A stretch of 64,000 bases of DNA from JABMQB01 sp963677475 (GTDB lineage Bacteria > Bacteroidota > Bacteroidia > Bacteroidales > Prolixibacteraceae), in the NCBI GenBank assembly GCA_963677475.2, contig CAXXQD010000009.1:124001-188000 (forward strand), in the 5' to 3' direction. This document shows, piece by piece, positions 42,865 through 50,946 of this stretch (its first letter is position 1; the number at the start of each line of letters is the position of its first letter). A program made the translations under genes and the position numbers. A model generated the notes under the pieces. It saw only the letters and a program-made list of their open reading frames with translations, did no database searches and was not told the DNA's origin.

Positions 42865-43640
42865 TGAGCAAAAAGGAGCTGCAAATTACAATCGTACAGC
42901 CTACAATTATTTGGGAAGATATTGAAGGAAATCGAACAATGTTGGAACAAATGATTTCCGAAATTGATCAAACCGACGTGATATTATTACCAGAAATGTT
43001 TACCACAGGGTTTACAATGAATGTGGAAACGTTTTTCGAAACAATGGACGGAACAACCCTATCGTGGATGAAAAAATTATCCAGAAATAAAAACGCAGCA
43101 ATTGCGGGCAGCATAATAATTAAAGAAAAAGATTCATATTATAATAGATTGCTTTGGGTAAATTCTGATGGCTCTGTGTTTTGGTACGATAAGCGTCATT
43201 TGTTTACCATGGGTGGTGAGCATATTGCTTTTTCAAAAGGTGATAAAAAGCTTATAGTTGAATGTAAAGGCTGGAAAATATGCCCATTAATTTGTTATGA
43301 TTTGCGCTTTCCGGTGTGGAGTCGGAATAAAGAGGGGTATGATCTATTAATTTATCTTGCAAACTGGCCATCGGCACGGCATCAAGTTTGGAAAACATTG
43401 CTGGAAGCAAGGGCAATCGAAAATCAAGCTTTTGTAGTTGGAGTGAACAGGACCGGAACTGATGGTCTTGGATTAAACTATCTGGGTGGCTCAGGATGCG
43501 TTGATGCAAAAGGAAAAGCATCTTTCTTAGACAAAGAACCTCGATTGAAAACCCTGATTTTAAACTATTCCGAATTATCTTCTTTCCGAGAAAAATTCCC
43601 CTTACTTCCTGATAGTGATTCATTTGTGATTTGCGAATAA
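42864..43640 (+). CDS. Nitrilase-superfamily amidohydrolase (omega-amidase-like)
   Basis: A 258-aa C-N hydrolase. Catalytic triad Glu-Lys-Cys: PEMFTTGFTMN (Glu), YDKRHLFTMGGEH (Lys), PLICYDLRFPVW (Cys). Length and the DLRFPVWSRN motif fit omega-amidase/YafV, which cleaves 2-oxoglutaramate and 2-oxosuccinamate, recycling glutamine transaminase products. Substrate is inferred from family resemblance. A single AACTAA dyad of the type described for the BlaI/TonB module overlaps its stop. Confidence 0.87.
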   Translation: MSKKELQITIVQPTIIWEDIEGNRTMLEQMISEIDQTDVILLPEMFTTGFTMNVETFFETMDGTTLSWMKKLSRNKNAAIAGSIIIKEKDSYYNRLLWVNSDGSVFWYDKRHLFTMGGEHIAFSKGDKKLIVECKGWKICPLICYDLRFPVWSRNKEGYDLLIYLANWPSARHQVWKTLLEARAIENQAFVVGVNRTGTDGLGLNYLGGSGCVDAKGKASFLDKEPRLKTLILNYSELSSFREKFPLLPDSDSFVICE

Positions 43641-43654
43641 CTAAATTGTTAGTT
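43639..43654. promoter_or_regulatory. Operator-like dyad AACTAA-N4-TTAGTT (distal)
   Basis: AACTAA ATTG TTAGTT, perfect inverted repeat at the stop codon of the amidase gene, about 100 bases ahead of the tonB promoter. Same design as the paired dyads at 43701, 43721 and 45403. Confidence 0.6.
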
Positions 43655-43700
43655 GATTAATAGTTTGATTATTAGTTTGGTATAATCTTTGTTTTATCAT

Positions 43701-43736
43701 AACTAAAGCATTAGTTGGAAAACTAAATCATTAGTT
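43701..43736. promoter_or_regulatory. Paired operator dyads upstream of tonB
   Basis: Two perfect copies of AACTAA-N4-TTAGTT, at 43701-43716 (spacer AGCA) and 43721-43736 (spacer ATCA), with centres 20 bp apart. The second ends 15 bases before the -7 element at 43752, so it covers the -33 region. A matching pair stands before blaI. Confidence 0.7.
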
Positions 43737-43751
43737 GTAAGTTTGAAACAG

Positions 43752-43759
43752 TATTTTTG
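43752..43759 (+). promoter_or_regulatory. -7 promoter element of the tonB gene
   Basis: TATTTTTG, matching TAnnTTTG, 62 bases before the ATG at 43822; preceded by the paired dyads. Confidence 0.6.
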
Positions 43760-43821
43760 GTACCAGATGCTGCGATAAAAACAAGCAACAAAATTTTATT
43801 AATCAATTAAAATTTAAAGTT

Positions 43822-44511
43822 ATGAAAGCGAAGAAGTCAGAAAAAGCCAACCTGGAAAACAAGAGGAATACATTCCTTTTATTTGGTTTGGTTGTAGCAT
43901 TAGGCATCGTGCTTGTAGCGTTCGAATGGAATACAAAAGCGACCGGGGCAACAGATTTTGGTCCGATGGCGGCAGTTAACGTAGAGGAAGAAATTATTCC
44001 GATTACCCGCATGGACGAAATCAAACCACCTCCACCACCTCCACCACCAAAAGTTATCGAAATAATTAACATTGTTGATAATGATGTGGAGATTGAGGAA
44101 GAATTTGAAATGGAATCAACGGAGGTTACAAAAGATTTAGTTTTTGATATTGCGCCCATTGTTGAAACTTCTAGAGAAGAAGAAATTGAGGAAGATAAAG
44201 TATTCATTATTGTGGAAGAACAACCCGAATTTCCTGGAGGTGAAAGGGCCTTGTTGCGTTTTATCAATAATTCAATACGTTATCCGGTGATTGCCCAGGA
44301 AAATGGTGTGCAAGGGCGCGTATTCTACAAATTTGTGGTTGACACCGATGGTAGTGTTACAAATGTAGAAATCATCAGGGGGCCCGATGCATCACTAAAC
44401 AAGGAAGCGAAAAGGGTTTTAGAAAGCTTGCCAAAATTTAAACCAGGCAAACAACGCGGCCGGCCAGTGCGCGTTTATTTCAGCTCAGCCATAAACTTTG
44501 TATTACAATAA
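43822..44511 (+). CDS. Energy transducer TonB
   Basis: A 229-aa inner-membrane TonB. Short cytosolic start, one membrane segment (FLLFGLVVALGIVLVAF, about 22-38), a proline run (IKPPPPPPPPKVIE) and an acidic spacer of about 60 residues, then the C-terminal domain (about 125-229) with the Bacteroidota signature EEQPEFPGGERALLRFI, NSIRYPVIAQENGVQGRVFY and FKPGKQRGRPVRVYFSSAINF. Couples the proton motive force (ExbBD) to outer-membrane receptors. First gene of a likely operon with the dual-TonB protein; under the control of paired dyads. Confidence 0.92.
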   Translation: MKAKKSEKANLENKRNTFLLFGLVVALGIVLVAFEWNTKATGATDFGPMAAVNVEEEIIPITRMDEIKPPPPPPPPKVIEIINIVDNDVEIEEEFEMESTEVTKDLVFDIAPIVETSREEEIEEDKVFIIVEEQPEFPGGERALLRFINNSIRYPVIAQENGVQGRVFYKFVVDTDGSVTNVEIIRGPDASLNKEAKRVLESLPKFKPGKQRGRPVRVYFSSAINFVLQ

Positions 44512-44553
44512 GTTATATGTCAAACCAATAGTATTAAACTAAAGATTAACGCA

Positions 44554-45327
44554 ATGAAAATTTTAAAAATTCTTACGCTTGCCTTGTTGGCAACACTGTT
44601 CTCTCCCCAAGTAAAAGCACAGGAAAAAGAAAACAAAGAGAAGATGGTATTTATGATTGTTGAGGATATGCCTGAATTTCCCGGTGGGGAGGAAGCCCTG
44701 AAGAAATTTATAGCAAACAGTGTTAAGTACCCTGAGGTTGCTAAACAAAATGGAATCAGCGGGAGAGTCTATGTCACATTTGTTGTAGGCACCGAAGGCA
44801 TGGTTGAAGATGCTACGATTGTAAGGGGCGTTGATCCTTCGCTTGATAAGGAAGCATTACGCGTGGTGAATTTGTTGCCCAAATGGAAAGCCGGGAAACA
44901 GAGAGGTGAAAATGTTCGCGTAAGCTATACAATACCGATTGTTTTCAGTCTGGACGATAAAGAGGAGCTTAAAACCATTAATGTAACGAAATCTAAAATG
45001 ATTGATGGTGAAGAGGTGTTTTTTATATGTGATGAAATGCCTGAATTTCCGGGTGGGGAAACAACTTTAAGAAACCTACTTGCCGGAATGATTGACTATC
45101 CCGCTGTAGCAAAAGAAAATGGTATCCAGGGGAAAGTTTACGTTACTTTCCTGGTTGGCAAAGATGGAAAAGTCAAAGATGCCAAGATTGCCAGGGGCGT
45201 TGATCCATCGCTCGATAATGAAGCACTGAGAGTTATCAACGAGCTTCCGAGATGGAAACCGGGCAAAGTTAATGGCAAACCGGTGAACGTATCTTATACC
45301 GTACCAATAAATTTTGCCTTAAATTGA
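44554..45327 (+). CDS. Secreted protein with two TonB C-terminal domains
   Basis: A 257-aa protein with a cleavable signal (MKILKILTLALLATLFSPQVKAQ), not a TonB-type anchor. The rest is two TonB C-terminal domains in tandem, about residues 30-125 and 150-257, each with the signatures EDMPEFPGGEEALKKF/DEMPEFPGGETTLRNL, GVDPSLDKEAL/GVDPSLDNEAL and KPG-type turns before VSYTVPIVF/INF. Without a membrane anchor or proline linker it cannot transduce energy as a classical TonB; a periplasmic decoy, adaptor or sensor is inference. Only 42 bases behind tonB. Confidence 0.8.
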   Translation: MKILKILTLALLATLFSPQVKAQEKENKEKMVFMIVEDMPEFPGGEEALKKFIANSVKYPEVAKQNGISGRVYVTFVVGTEGMVEDATIVRGVDPSLDKEALRVVNLLPKWKAGKQRGENVRVSYTIPIVFSLDDKEELKTINVTKSKMIDGEEVFFICDEMPEFPGGETTLRNLLAGMIDYPAVAKENGIQGKVYVTFLVGKDGKVKDAKIARGVDPSLDNEALRVINELPRWKPGKVNGKPVNVSYTVPINFALN

Positions 45328-45382
45328 TAGAAGCAGAAACAAAGCGATAAGTGCAATTATTTTCAAGTTCAAAATCAAGTTT

Positions 45383-45418
45383 ACCTAAGCTGTTAGTTCA
45401 TAAACTAACGGCTTAGTT
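45383..45418. promoter_or_regulatory. Paired operator dyads upstream of blaI
   Basis: Dyad 45383-45398 (ACCTAA GCTG TTAGTT, one mismatch) and dyad 45403-45418 (AACTAA CGGC TTAGTT, perfect), 20 bp apart, as in front of tonB. They lie before a TAnnTTTG-like -7 region (45428-45444). Placement suits a repressor that controls its own gene. Confidence 0.7.
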
Positions 45419-45463
45419 TTTAGGCATAATATTTGTATCTTTTGGGAAGTTAAAAAAAACAAC

Positions 45464-45844
45464 ATGAAGGAACTTACAAAAGCAGAAGAACAAGTGATGC
45501 AAATCTTGTGGAAAATAGAAAAAGGATTTGTGAAAGATATTATCAACGAGATTCCGCATCCACAGCCTGCATACAATACAATTTCAACCATTACCAGGAT
45601 CCTCGAAAAAAAAGGTTTTGTGGGGCACAATGCCTATGGTAAAACGCATGAATACTTCCCATTAATTACAAAAAAAGAATACACTAAAACATTTATGAAA
45701 AAATTTGTTCGAAATTATTTTAGCGGGTCTTTTCAGGAAATGGTATCCTTTTTTGCAAAGGAAGATAAAATGAGCCTCCACGATCTGGAAGACCTGGTGA
45801 ACGATGTTCGCAAAGATTTAGAAGACGAAAATACGAATGCATAG
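45464..45844 (+). CDS. BlaI/MecI/CopY-family transcriptional repressor
   Basis: A 126-aa winged-helix protein: MKELTKAEEQVMQILW and GFVKDIINEIPHPQPAYNTISTITRILEKKGFV are the typical DNA-binding half, and the C-terminal half (ARNDVR-type helix, SLHDLEDLVNDVRK) dimerises. In staphylococcal beta-lactam systems the BlaR1 protease removes it. Here it precedes the M56 gene with overlapping ends (8 bases) and follows paired dyads that match its likely operators. No beta-lactamase is in the window; TonB genes seem to be the targets. Confidence 0.92.
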   Translation: MKELTKAEEQVMQILWKIEKGFVKDIINEIPHPQPAYNTISTITRILEKKGFVGHNAYGKTHEYFPLITKKEYTKTFMKKFVRNYFSGSFQEMVSFFAKEDKMSLHDLEDLVNDVRKDLEDENTNA

Positions 45845-47510
45845 CTTTGTAAACTATATACTTGAATCGGCGATAAGCCTTGGCACCCTTGCTTTGGTTT
45901 ATTTCTTTTTTTTACGAAAAGAAACTTTTTTTCGCTTAAACAGATATTTTTTGCTGCTATCCGTAATTTTCTCAGCGCTTCTCCCAATTTTACATTTACA
46001 AGTTTATGAACCTACGCCAACCATGTTGGATGAAGTTACCGTTTCCCAGTACCGGAACCTAATTGAAGTTGTAACTATTTACAGCACAAATTTTTCAGGA
46101 AGCATCGAACGGTTTATCCTATCCTATAAATTTTTAGGAATAGTGTATGTTGGAGGAATTATAGTTTTTACCTTTCTTTTATTATGGCGGATTATTCAGG
46201 TTGCTGAACTTATTCAAAACAATAAAGTTGAGAAACTTGGTAAGATAAAAGTTGTGCGCATCGACCGGGACTTTAGTCCATTTTCGTTTATGAATTATGT
46301 TTTTGTCAGTAAAAATATTAAGGGTTATGAGGATTGGGATAAAATGCTGTCTCACGAAATTGAGCATATAAAACAAGGGCATTCTATGGATGTAATGATC
46401 ATAGAGTTTCTTGCAATACTTCAATGGTTCAATCCTTTCTTTTGGATGTTGCGACGTGCGTTACGCGAGAATCACGAATTTTCTGCCGATCAGGCTGTTG
46501 TTTCAAAAGGGGTTTCACGTGCGGGTTATAAAAGGATACTTATTAATCAGTTTGTTGGAGACCAATTGATTATAGCAAGTAGCTTTAATTATTCCTTGGT
46601 AAAAAACCGGGTAAAAATGTTGTCCCGGTTGAAATCTTCCCGAAAATCGAAAACAAAATTCGTTCTTGGTATTCTTATGGCAGCAAGTTTAATCGTAGCT
46701 TTTGCTTGTGAAAAGAAAGAATCGGGTCCATCGAAGGAAATTCAAAAGGAATTTCATTTTATATCTATTTCAGAAAACCTATTAAACGATCCTGCATATA
46801 AACCGGAAATAGAACATGCCAAAGAACTATTGAAATCTGCGCGCAACCTGGAAGCAATTGTAGACTCGTTGGAAGGGACTTTTGAAGTCGAACTTAATGA
46901 TGGGATACTGTACCTTAACCGAAGGTTCAACCAGCAAAAAGCAGTTTATATTGTTGATGGTGATTTAGCTGATATAAGTTATGTGGAAGGCTTAGATAAG
47001 GAATCATTTAAGGCGATAAACGTAATTAAAGATGGAGAAGAGCTTAACTCTTACATTGAAAGATACGGCGCTCAGGCTCGTGAAGGGGTCGTATTATGCT
47101 ACCTCGAAAGCATTCCTGCAAAGCTGGATTCTTCAACAGATAAAATAAACCTAATTGATGAAATAATAACTTTTAGCCCCAAATCAGAAGAGGATGAAGT
47201 ATTTTTTATTGTGGAGCAAATGCCCGAATTCCCGGGAGATGAGTTAGCATTAAGAAATTACATTTCAAACTCAATCATTTATCCGGAATCTTCTGTTGAA
47301 AAAGGAATTCAAGGTAAAGTGTATGTTAGTTTTGTGGTTTCAAAAGCAGGTATGGTTACTAAAGCCAGGGTAGTTCGGGGTGTCGATCCTCAAATTGACA
47401 GGGAAGCTTTGCGGGTTATTAAAACCTTACCAAAATGGAAACCTGGAATGCAAAATGACAAAGCAGTGAATGTTGCCTATACCGTCCCAATAAATTTCAA
47501 ATTACAGTAA
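45837..47510 (+). CDS. BlaR1-like M56 metallopeptidase with C-terminal TonB domain
   Basis: A 557-aa membrane protease-sensor. N-terminal membrane helices (ISLGTLALVYFFFL, FLLLSVIFSALLPIL, VYVGGIIVFTFLLLWRII). Zinc site SHEIEHIKQGHSMD (HExxH) and third ligand ENHEFSADQ, then another membrane segment (FVLGILMAASLIVAFAC). Extracytoplasmic part of about 150 residues, and a TonB-type domain at about 455-557 (VEQMPEFPGDELALRNY, GVDPQIDREALRVIKTLPKWKPG). Expected to cut BlaI when a signal is sensed. The signal is unknown; TonB domain may sense or bind a receptor. Overlaps blaI by 8 bases. Confidence 0.9.
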   Translation: MHSFVNYILESAISLGTLALVYFFFLRKETFFRLNRYFLLLSVIFSALLPILHLQVYEPTPTMLDEVTVSQYRNLIEVVTIYSTNFSGSIERFILSYKFLGIVYVGGIIVFTFLLLWRIIQVAELIQNNKVEKLGKIKVVRIDRDFSPFSFMNYVFVSKNIKGYEDWDKMLSHEIEHIKQGHSMDVMIIEFLAILQWFNPFFWMLRRALRENHEFSADQAVVSKGVSRAGYKRILINQFVGDQLIIASSFNYSLVKNRVKMLSRLKSSRKSKTKFVLGILMAASLIVAFACEKKESGPSKEIQKEFHFISISENLLNDPAYKPEIEHAKELLKSARNLEAIVDSLEGTFEVELNDGILYLNRRFNQQKAVYIVDGDLADISYVEGLDKESFKAINVIKDGEELNSYIERYGAQAREGVVLCYLESIPAKLDSSTDKINLIDEIITFSPKSEEDEVFFIVEQMPEFPGDELALRNYISNSIIYPESSVEKGIQGKVYVSFVVSKAGMVTKARVVRGVDPQIDREALRVIKTLPKWKPGMQNDKAVNVAYTVPINFKLQ

Positions 47511-47534
47511 TTAGCATTGATTAAAACATTATTT

Positions 47535-48788
47535 ATGAAAAATAGTATACCAATAATTCTATTCTTGGTTGGCTTTTTATTTTCCACAAACGGAAGTTGT
47601 CAAAAAATAGATCTGCTCATTTTGAACCAGGAATATGAAAATGCATTGAACATTCTCCAAAAAGAAATTTCATCGAACCCTAACGGTGACTTGTATTTTA
47701 AACAAGGAGTGGTTTATGCAAAATTGAATGATTTTGAAGCTTCAATAAAATCGTATAAAAAAGCTTTGGACTACTCTCCAAACAACCCGGTTACATTGGC
47801 TGAACTTGGAGAAACACTTGCCCTTTTAGGTAACTATTCGCAGGCGGCATTTTATTATAAACAGTCGGTTATTGCTTCAAATAATGACCTGGTTTTAAAA
47901 AGTAAACTAGGCAGGGTGTACATTAACCTTGATCAATATGGTGATGCATACGAAGTATTCCATCAAATTTATGCGCTTGACAGCACAAATATATATTGGG
48001 ACAAGCAATATGCTTACTGTATAACTAAAACTGGCGGGGATAAAAGAAAAGCGATAAACTTATATGAATACGTGCTGGCGAGAAATCCCTATGATTTGGG
48101 TACTTATTCAAACCTCGCTACTTTATATTACCAGGCAAAGCAGGATAGTTTGGGATTAAAAACAATCCTGAATGGGTTAAAATACTTTCCTGAAAATGGA
48201 AAATTGCAGCTAAAGCGTGCGAACCATTATTATGGTAAAAAGCAATATGCTCAGGCAGCTGAAAATTATTCCATATACCTTGCAAAAAATGATTCCGCTT
48301 ACGATGTACTAAAAAATTATGGGATAAGCCTTTATTTTGCAGATCAATGGGAAAAGGCTGTGTTAATAATTGAAAAGTGCATTCAACTTAAACTGGATGA
48401 TCCATACACGTTGTTCTATACAAGTTTGTCATATAAAAAGCTTGCAAATCATGAAGTTGCAGAAGCTTATATGAAGACTGCAATTGAAGCATCAACACCA
48501 TATTATTTGCCAGAAATGTACCATCACCTTGCGCAAATCCTGGGACAGCAACGAAAATACGAAGAATCGATTGCAGCCTTAAAAGAAGCCTACGAAATGG
48601 ATCCTTTGAATTTCGAGTTGTTATTTGAAATAGCCACAACCTATGAAGAATACAACAATAATAAAACCCTAGCCCTTAATTTTTACCGAATGTATTTGAT
48701 GGAAGCAAAAGATGAAGCAAAGAATGCCACCTATGCTCTTAACCGGATGGATAAAATCAAAGAGATATTATTTATGAATGGCAACTAA
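47535..48788 (+). CDS. Exported tetratricopeptide-repeat protein
   Basis: I start at ATG 47535; a TTG six codons upstream is possible. 417 aa with signal (IPIILFLVGFLFSTNGSC, maybe lipidated Cys). About ten TPR motifs fill the rest (ALDYSPNNPVTLAELGETLALLG, YEVFHQIYALDSTNIYW, AINLYEYVLARNPYDLGTYSN, ALKEAYEMDPLNFELLFEIA). A scaffold for protein assembly in the periplasm. It follows the M56 gene by 24 bases and may be part of its operon. Confidence 0.85.
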   Translation: MKNSIPIILFLVGFLFSTNGSCQKIDLLILNQEYENALNILQKEISSNPNGDLYFKQGVVYAKLNDFEASIKSYKKALDYSPNNPVTLAELGETLALLGNYSQAAFYYKQSVIASNNDLVLKSKLGRVYINLDQYGDAYEVFHQIYALDSTNIYWDKQYAYCITKTGGDKRKAINLYEYVLARNPYDLGTYSNLATLYYQAKQDSLGLKTILNGLKYFPENGKLQLKRANHYYGKKQYAQAAENYSIYLAKNDSAYDVLKNYGISLYFADQWEKAVLIIEKCIQLKLDDPYTLFYTSLSYKKLANHEVAEAYMKTAIEASTPYYLPEMYHHLAQILGQQRKYEESIAALKEAYEMDPLNFELLFEIATTYEEYNNNKTLALNFYRMYLMEAKDEAKNATYALNRMDKIKEILFMNGN

Positions 48789-48857
48789 AACTTTACTTTG
48801 TTGGAGAGTGAATTTTCAGGGGAAAACAAACATTAACTTTTTTTAACACACCTGTTT

Positions 48858-48874
48858 TGTCCAAATTTTAGACA
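48858..48874. promoter_or_regulatory. Dyad TGTC-N9-GACA upstream of pta
   Basis: TGTCCAAATTTTAGACA; shares the GTCCAAA half with the dyad at 53913 and with 24454. About 210 bases before the pta start. Confidence 0.3.
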
Positions 48875-49045
48875 TTTTTAATTAGATGGGTGATAAATTT
48901 TATTCGAATTGAATTAGTGAAAATTAGGGACTTAGCATCGAATATTTTAAAAGGCAAATTATTTCATGGCCTGAATGTATTCTCTATGTAAAGAATTGGT
49001 TAAGGAAATATTTCATAATTATTAAGAGATGAAGGATTATTTAAC

Positions 49046-49053
49046 TATTTTTG
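49046..49053 (+). promoter_or_regulatory. -7 promoter element of pta
   Basis: TATTTTTG, 32 bases before the ATG at 49085. The T-rich context makes a weak -33 box hard to judge. Confidence 0.55.
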
Positions 49054-49084
49054 CCCTGTTTTTTGCAAATGCTGAAATAACCTT

Positions 49085-50125
49085 ATGGATTTTATAAAGC
49101 GAGTTATTAGTAGTGCCCAGGCAGATAGGAAAAGGATCGTTTTACCTGAAGCAAATGAGGCGCGAACACTAAGGGCTGTTGAGATTATCATCAAGGAGAA
49201 GATTGCAGATCTAATTTTGCTGGGAGATGAGAGAGAGATAAAACAGTCGGCAAAAGAAATTGGGGTTTCTGTTGAAGGAGCTACCATTGTAAATCATAAA
49301 ACAGACCGTTACCGGAATTGGTATGCCGACATGATGTTGGAAATAAGAGACGGTAAGGGTTTAACAAAAAAAGAAGCATTCAGGCTTTTGGATGATCCTT
49401 TATATTTTGCTCCAATGATGATTTTGAATGGCGATGCCGATGGTGCTATTGCCGGGGCAACAAGTTCAAGTGCCGAGGTTTTAAGGCCTGCGTTGCAGTT
49501 TGCAAAACCATTGCCTGGAACCAAAGCCGTTTCTGGTGTTTTCCTGATGTTTGTGAACGATCCTCATTTTGGGTACGAAGGAATGTTGATATTTGCAGAT
49601 TGTTCTGTAATTCCAAATCCTACGGAACGCCAACTTGCCGAGATTGCAATTACAACTGCGCATACTGCCAAATCGTTGATAGGTATGGACCCAAGGGTTG
49701 CGATGCTTAGTTTCTCGACTAAAGGAAGTGCAGTACACCCGAACGTGGATAAAGTTGTTAGGGCAACAAAAATTGCTAACCGTTTAGCTCCTGATCTAAA
49801 AATTGATGGAGAGATGCAATTAGACGCGGCAATTATGCCGGAAGTTGCGCAAATGACAGCTCCTGGGAGCGACGTTGCGGGAAGGGCAAATATACTTGTG
49901 TTCCCTAACCTGGAAGCTGCAAATATTGGTTATAACCTGGTTCACCGCCTTGGAAAAGCAGAAGCTATTGGTCCAATCCTTCAGGGGATGTCGGTTCCAA
50001 TTAATGATTTATCAAGAGGTTGTTCAGTGGGTGATATAATTACCATGGCGGCTATTACCGCAAATCAGGCACAGGAATTGGCAAAAGCAAAAGCCGAAGT
50101 CAAAATAGAAGAACACGTTTTCTAG
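49085..50125 (+). CDS. pta: Phosphate acetyltransferase
   Basis: A 346-aa Pta of the short type (no N-terminal DRTGG domain). Marks: IVLPEANEARTLRA, GDADGAIAGATSSSAEVLRPALQ, VIPNPTERQLAEIAITTA, MLSFSTKGSAVHPNVDKV, DGEMQLDAAIMPEVA and NDLSRGCSVGDIITMAAITA. Interconverts acetyl-CoA and acetyl phosphate. No acetate kinase lies next to it; the neighbouring ADP-forming synthetase could make ATP from acetyl-CoA instead, while acetyl phosphate may also acetylate proteins. Convergent with the sirtuin gene, one base apart. Confidence 0.96.
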   Translation: MDFIKRVISSAQADRKRIVLPEANEARTLRAVEIIIKEKIADLILLGDEREIKQSAKEIGVSVEGATIVNHKTDRYRNWYADMMLEIRDGKGLTKKEAFRLLDDPLYFAPMMILNGDADGAIAGATSSSAEVLRPALQFAKPLPGTKAVSGVFLMFVNDPHFGYEGMLIFADCSVIPNPTERQLAEIAITTAHTAKSLIGMDPRVAMLSFSTKGSAVHPNVDKVVRATKIANRLAPDLKIDGEMQLDAAIMPEVAQMTAPGSDVAGRANILVFPNLEAANIGYNLVHRLGKAEAIGPILQGMSVPINDLSRGCSVGDIITMAAITANQAQELAKAKAEVKIEEHVF

Positions 50126-50126
50126 A

Positions 50127-50870
50127 TTACAAGTACAAATATTCTCCAAGCTTTAATAAAATTTCACTTGCTTTACCTTCCAGGTAGATATCGGTAATGG
50201 AATCGGTAAGTTGTGATTTTTTGATATTTATCTCAATAATTTTTGCCCCGGTTTTCTTTGCAACTTCGGGTATTTCTGCGGCAGGCATCACTTCCGCATT
50301 TGTGCCGATAATAATAAACAAATCTGCTTTTTCAGCTTCCGAAAAGGAACGGTTTTTTGCAAAGATCGGAATTGGTTCGTTAAAAAAAACCATATCGGGC
50401 TTCAGTATTCCCTTGCATACATAACATGTGGGAGGCAGAAAATCAAGGTTGGCAAAGCTAATATCATACTCTGAATTACATTCGGTACAAACCAGCTGCC
50501 TGTAAGTTCCATGAATTTCATACACATATCTGTTGCCCGCTTGTTGGTGAAGGTGATCAATGTTTTGTGTAATAATCGATTCAAGGAAGCTTCTTTTTTC
50601 CATTTTTGCTAAAATGTGATGTCCTACATTTGGTTTGGCATCTTTCAGCTTATCGTAAAATATTTCTTTGATTTTGACCCAGGATTGAAGTGGCTTTTTT
50701 GTAAAAAAATCAATTTCTAAAAAAATGGGATGGTGGGTTGTCCATAAACCGTCTTTCCCTCTAAAAGGAGGAATACCGCTCGCAACAGAAATCCCTGCGC
50801 CCGTAAACGCAACCGTATATTTCGATTTTCTGATAAGCAAAGCTGCTTCCTCTATCTTTTTTATATCCAT
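50127..50870 (-). CDS. cobB: NAD-dependent protein deacylase (sirtuin, CobB type)
   Basis: A 247-aa SIR2 family deacylase. NAD-binding FTGAGISVASGIPPFRGKDG, catalytic His in TQNIDHLHQQAGN and EIHGT, zinc cysteines CTEC and CYVC (four cysteines), and VFFNEPIP, FIIIGTNAEVMPAAEIPE for the Rossmann part. Removes acetyl groups from lysines using NAD. In other bacteria a sirtuin activates acetyl-CoA synthetase by deacetylating its active-site lysine; both partners lie nearby here. Downstream of the acyl-CoA synthetase-GNAT gene on the same strand, but a terminator separates them. Confidence 0.94.
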   Translation of the reverse strand: MDIKKIEEAALLIRKSKYTVAFTGAGISVASGIPPFRGKDGLWTTHHPIFLEIDFFTKKPLQSWVKIKEIFYDKLKDAKPNVGHHILAKMEKRSFLESIITQNIDHLHQQAGNRYVYEIHGTYRQLVCTECNSEYDISFANLDFLPPTCYVCKGILKPDMVFFNEPIPIFAKNRSFSEAEKADLFIIIGTNAEVMPAAEIPEVAKKTGAKIIEINIKKSQLTDSITDIYLEGKASEILLKLGEYLYL

Positions 50871-50885
50871 CCGTTATTCAGTAAA

Positions 50886-50914
50886 ATTCCCAACAGCGTT
50901 AACTGTTGGGAAAT
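50886..50914 (-). terminator. Terminator between acyl-CoA synthetase-GNAT and sirtuin genes
   Basis: Hairpin with 10-bp arms TTCCCAACAG and CTGTTGGGAA, 6-base loop, followed on the minus strand by TTTT. It lies after the ADP-forming synthetase gene. Confidence 0.7.
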
Positions 50915-50946
50915 TATTGAAAAAATTGATTAATTATACTTAAGTT

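Noticed and set aside
45464..47510. Beta-lactam resistance locus (BlaI-BlaR1)
   Set aside because: No beta-lactamase or penicillin-binding protein gene nearby and the operators point to tonB genes; naming it a resistance system is not supported.
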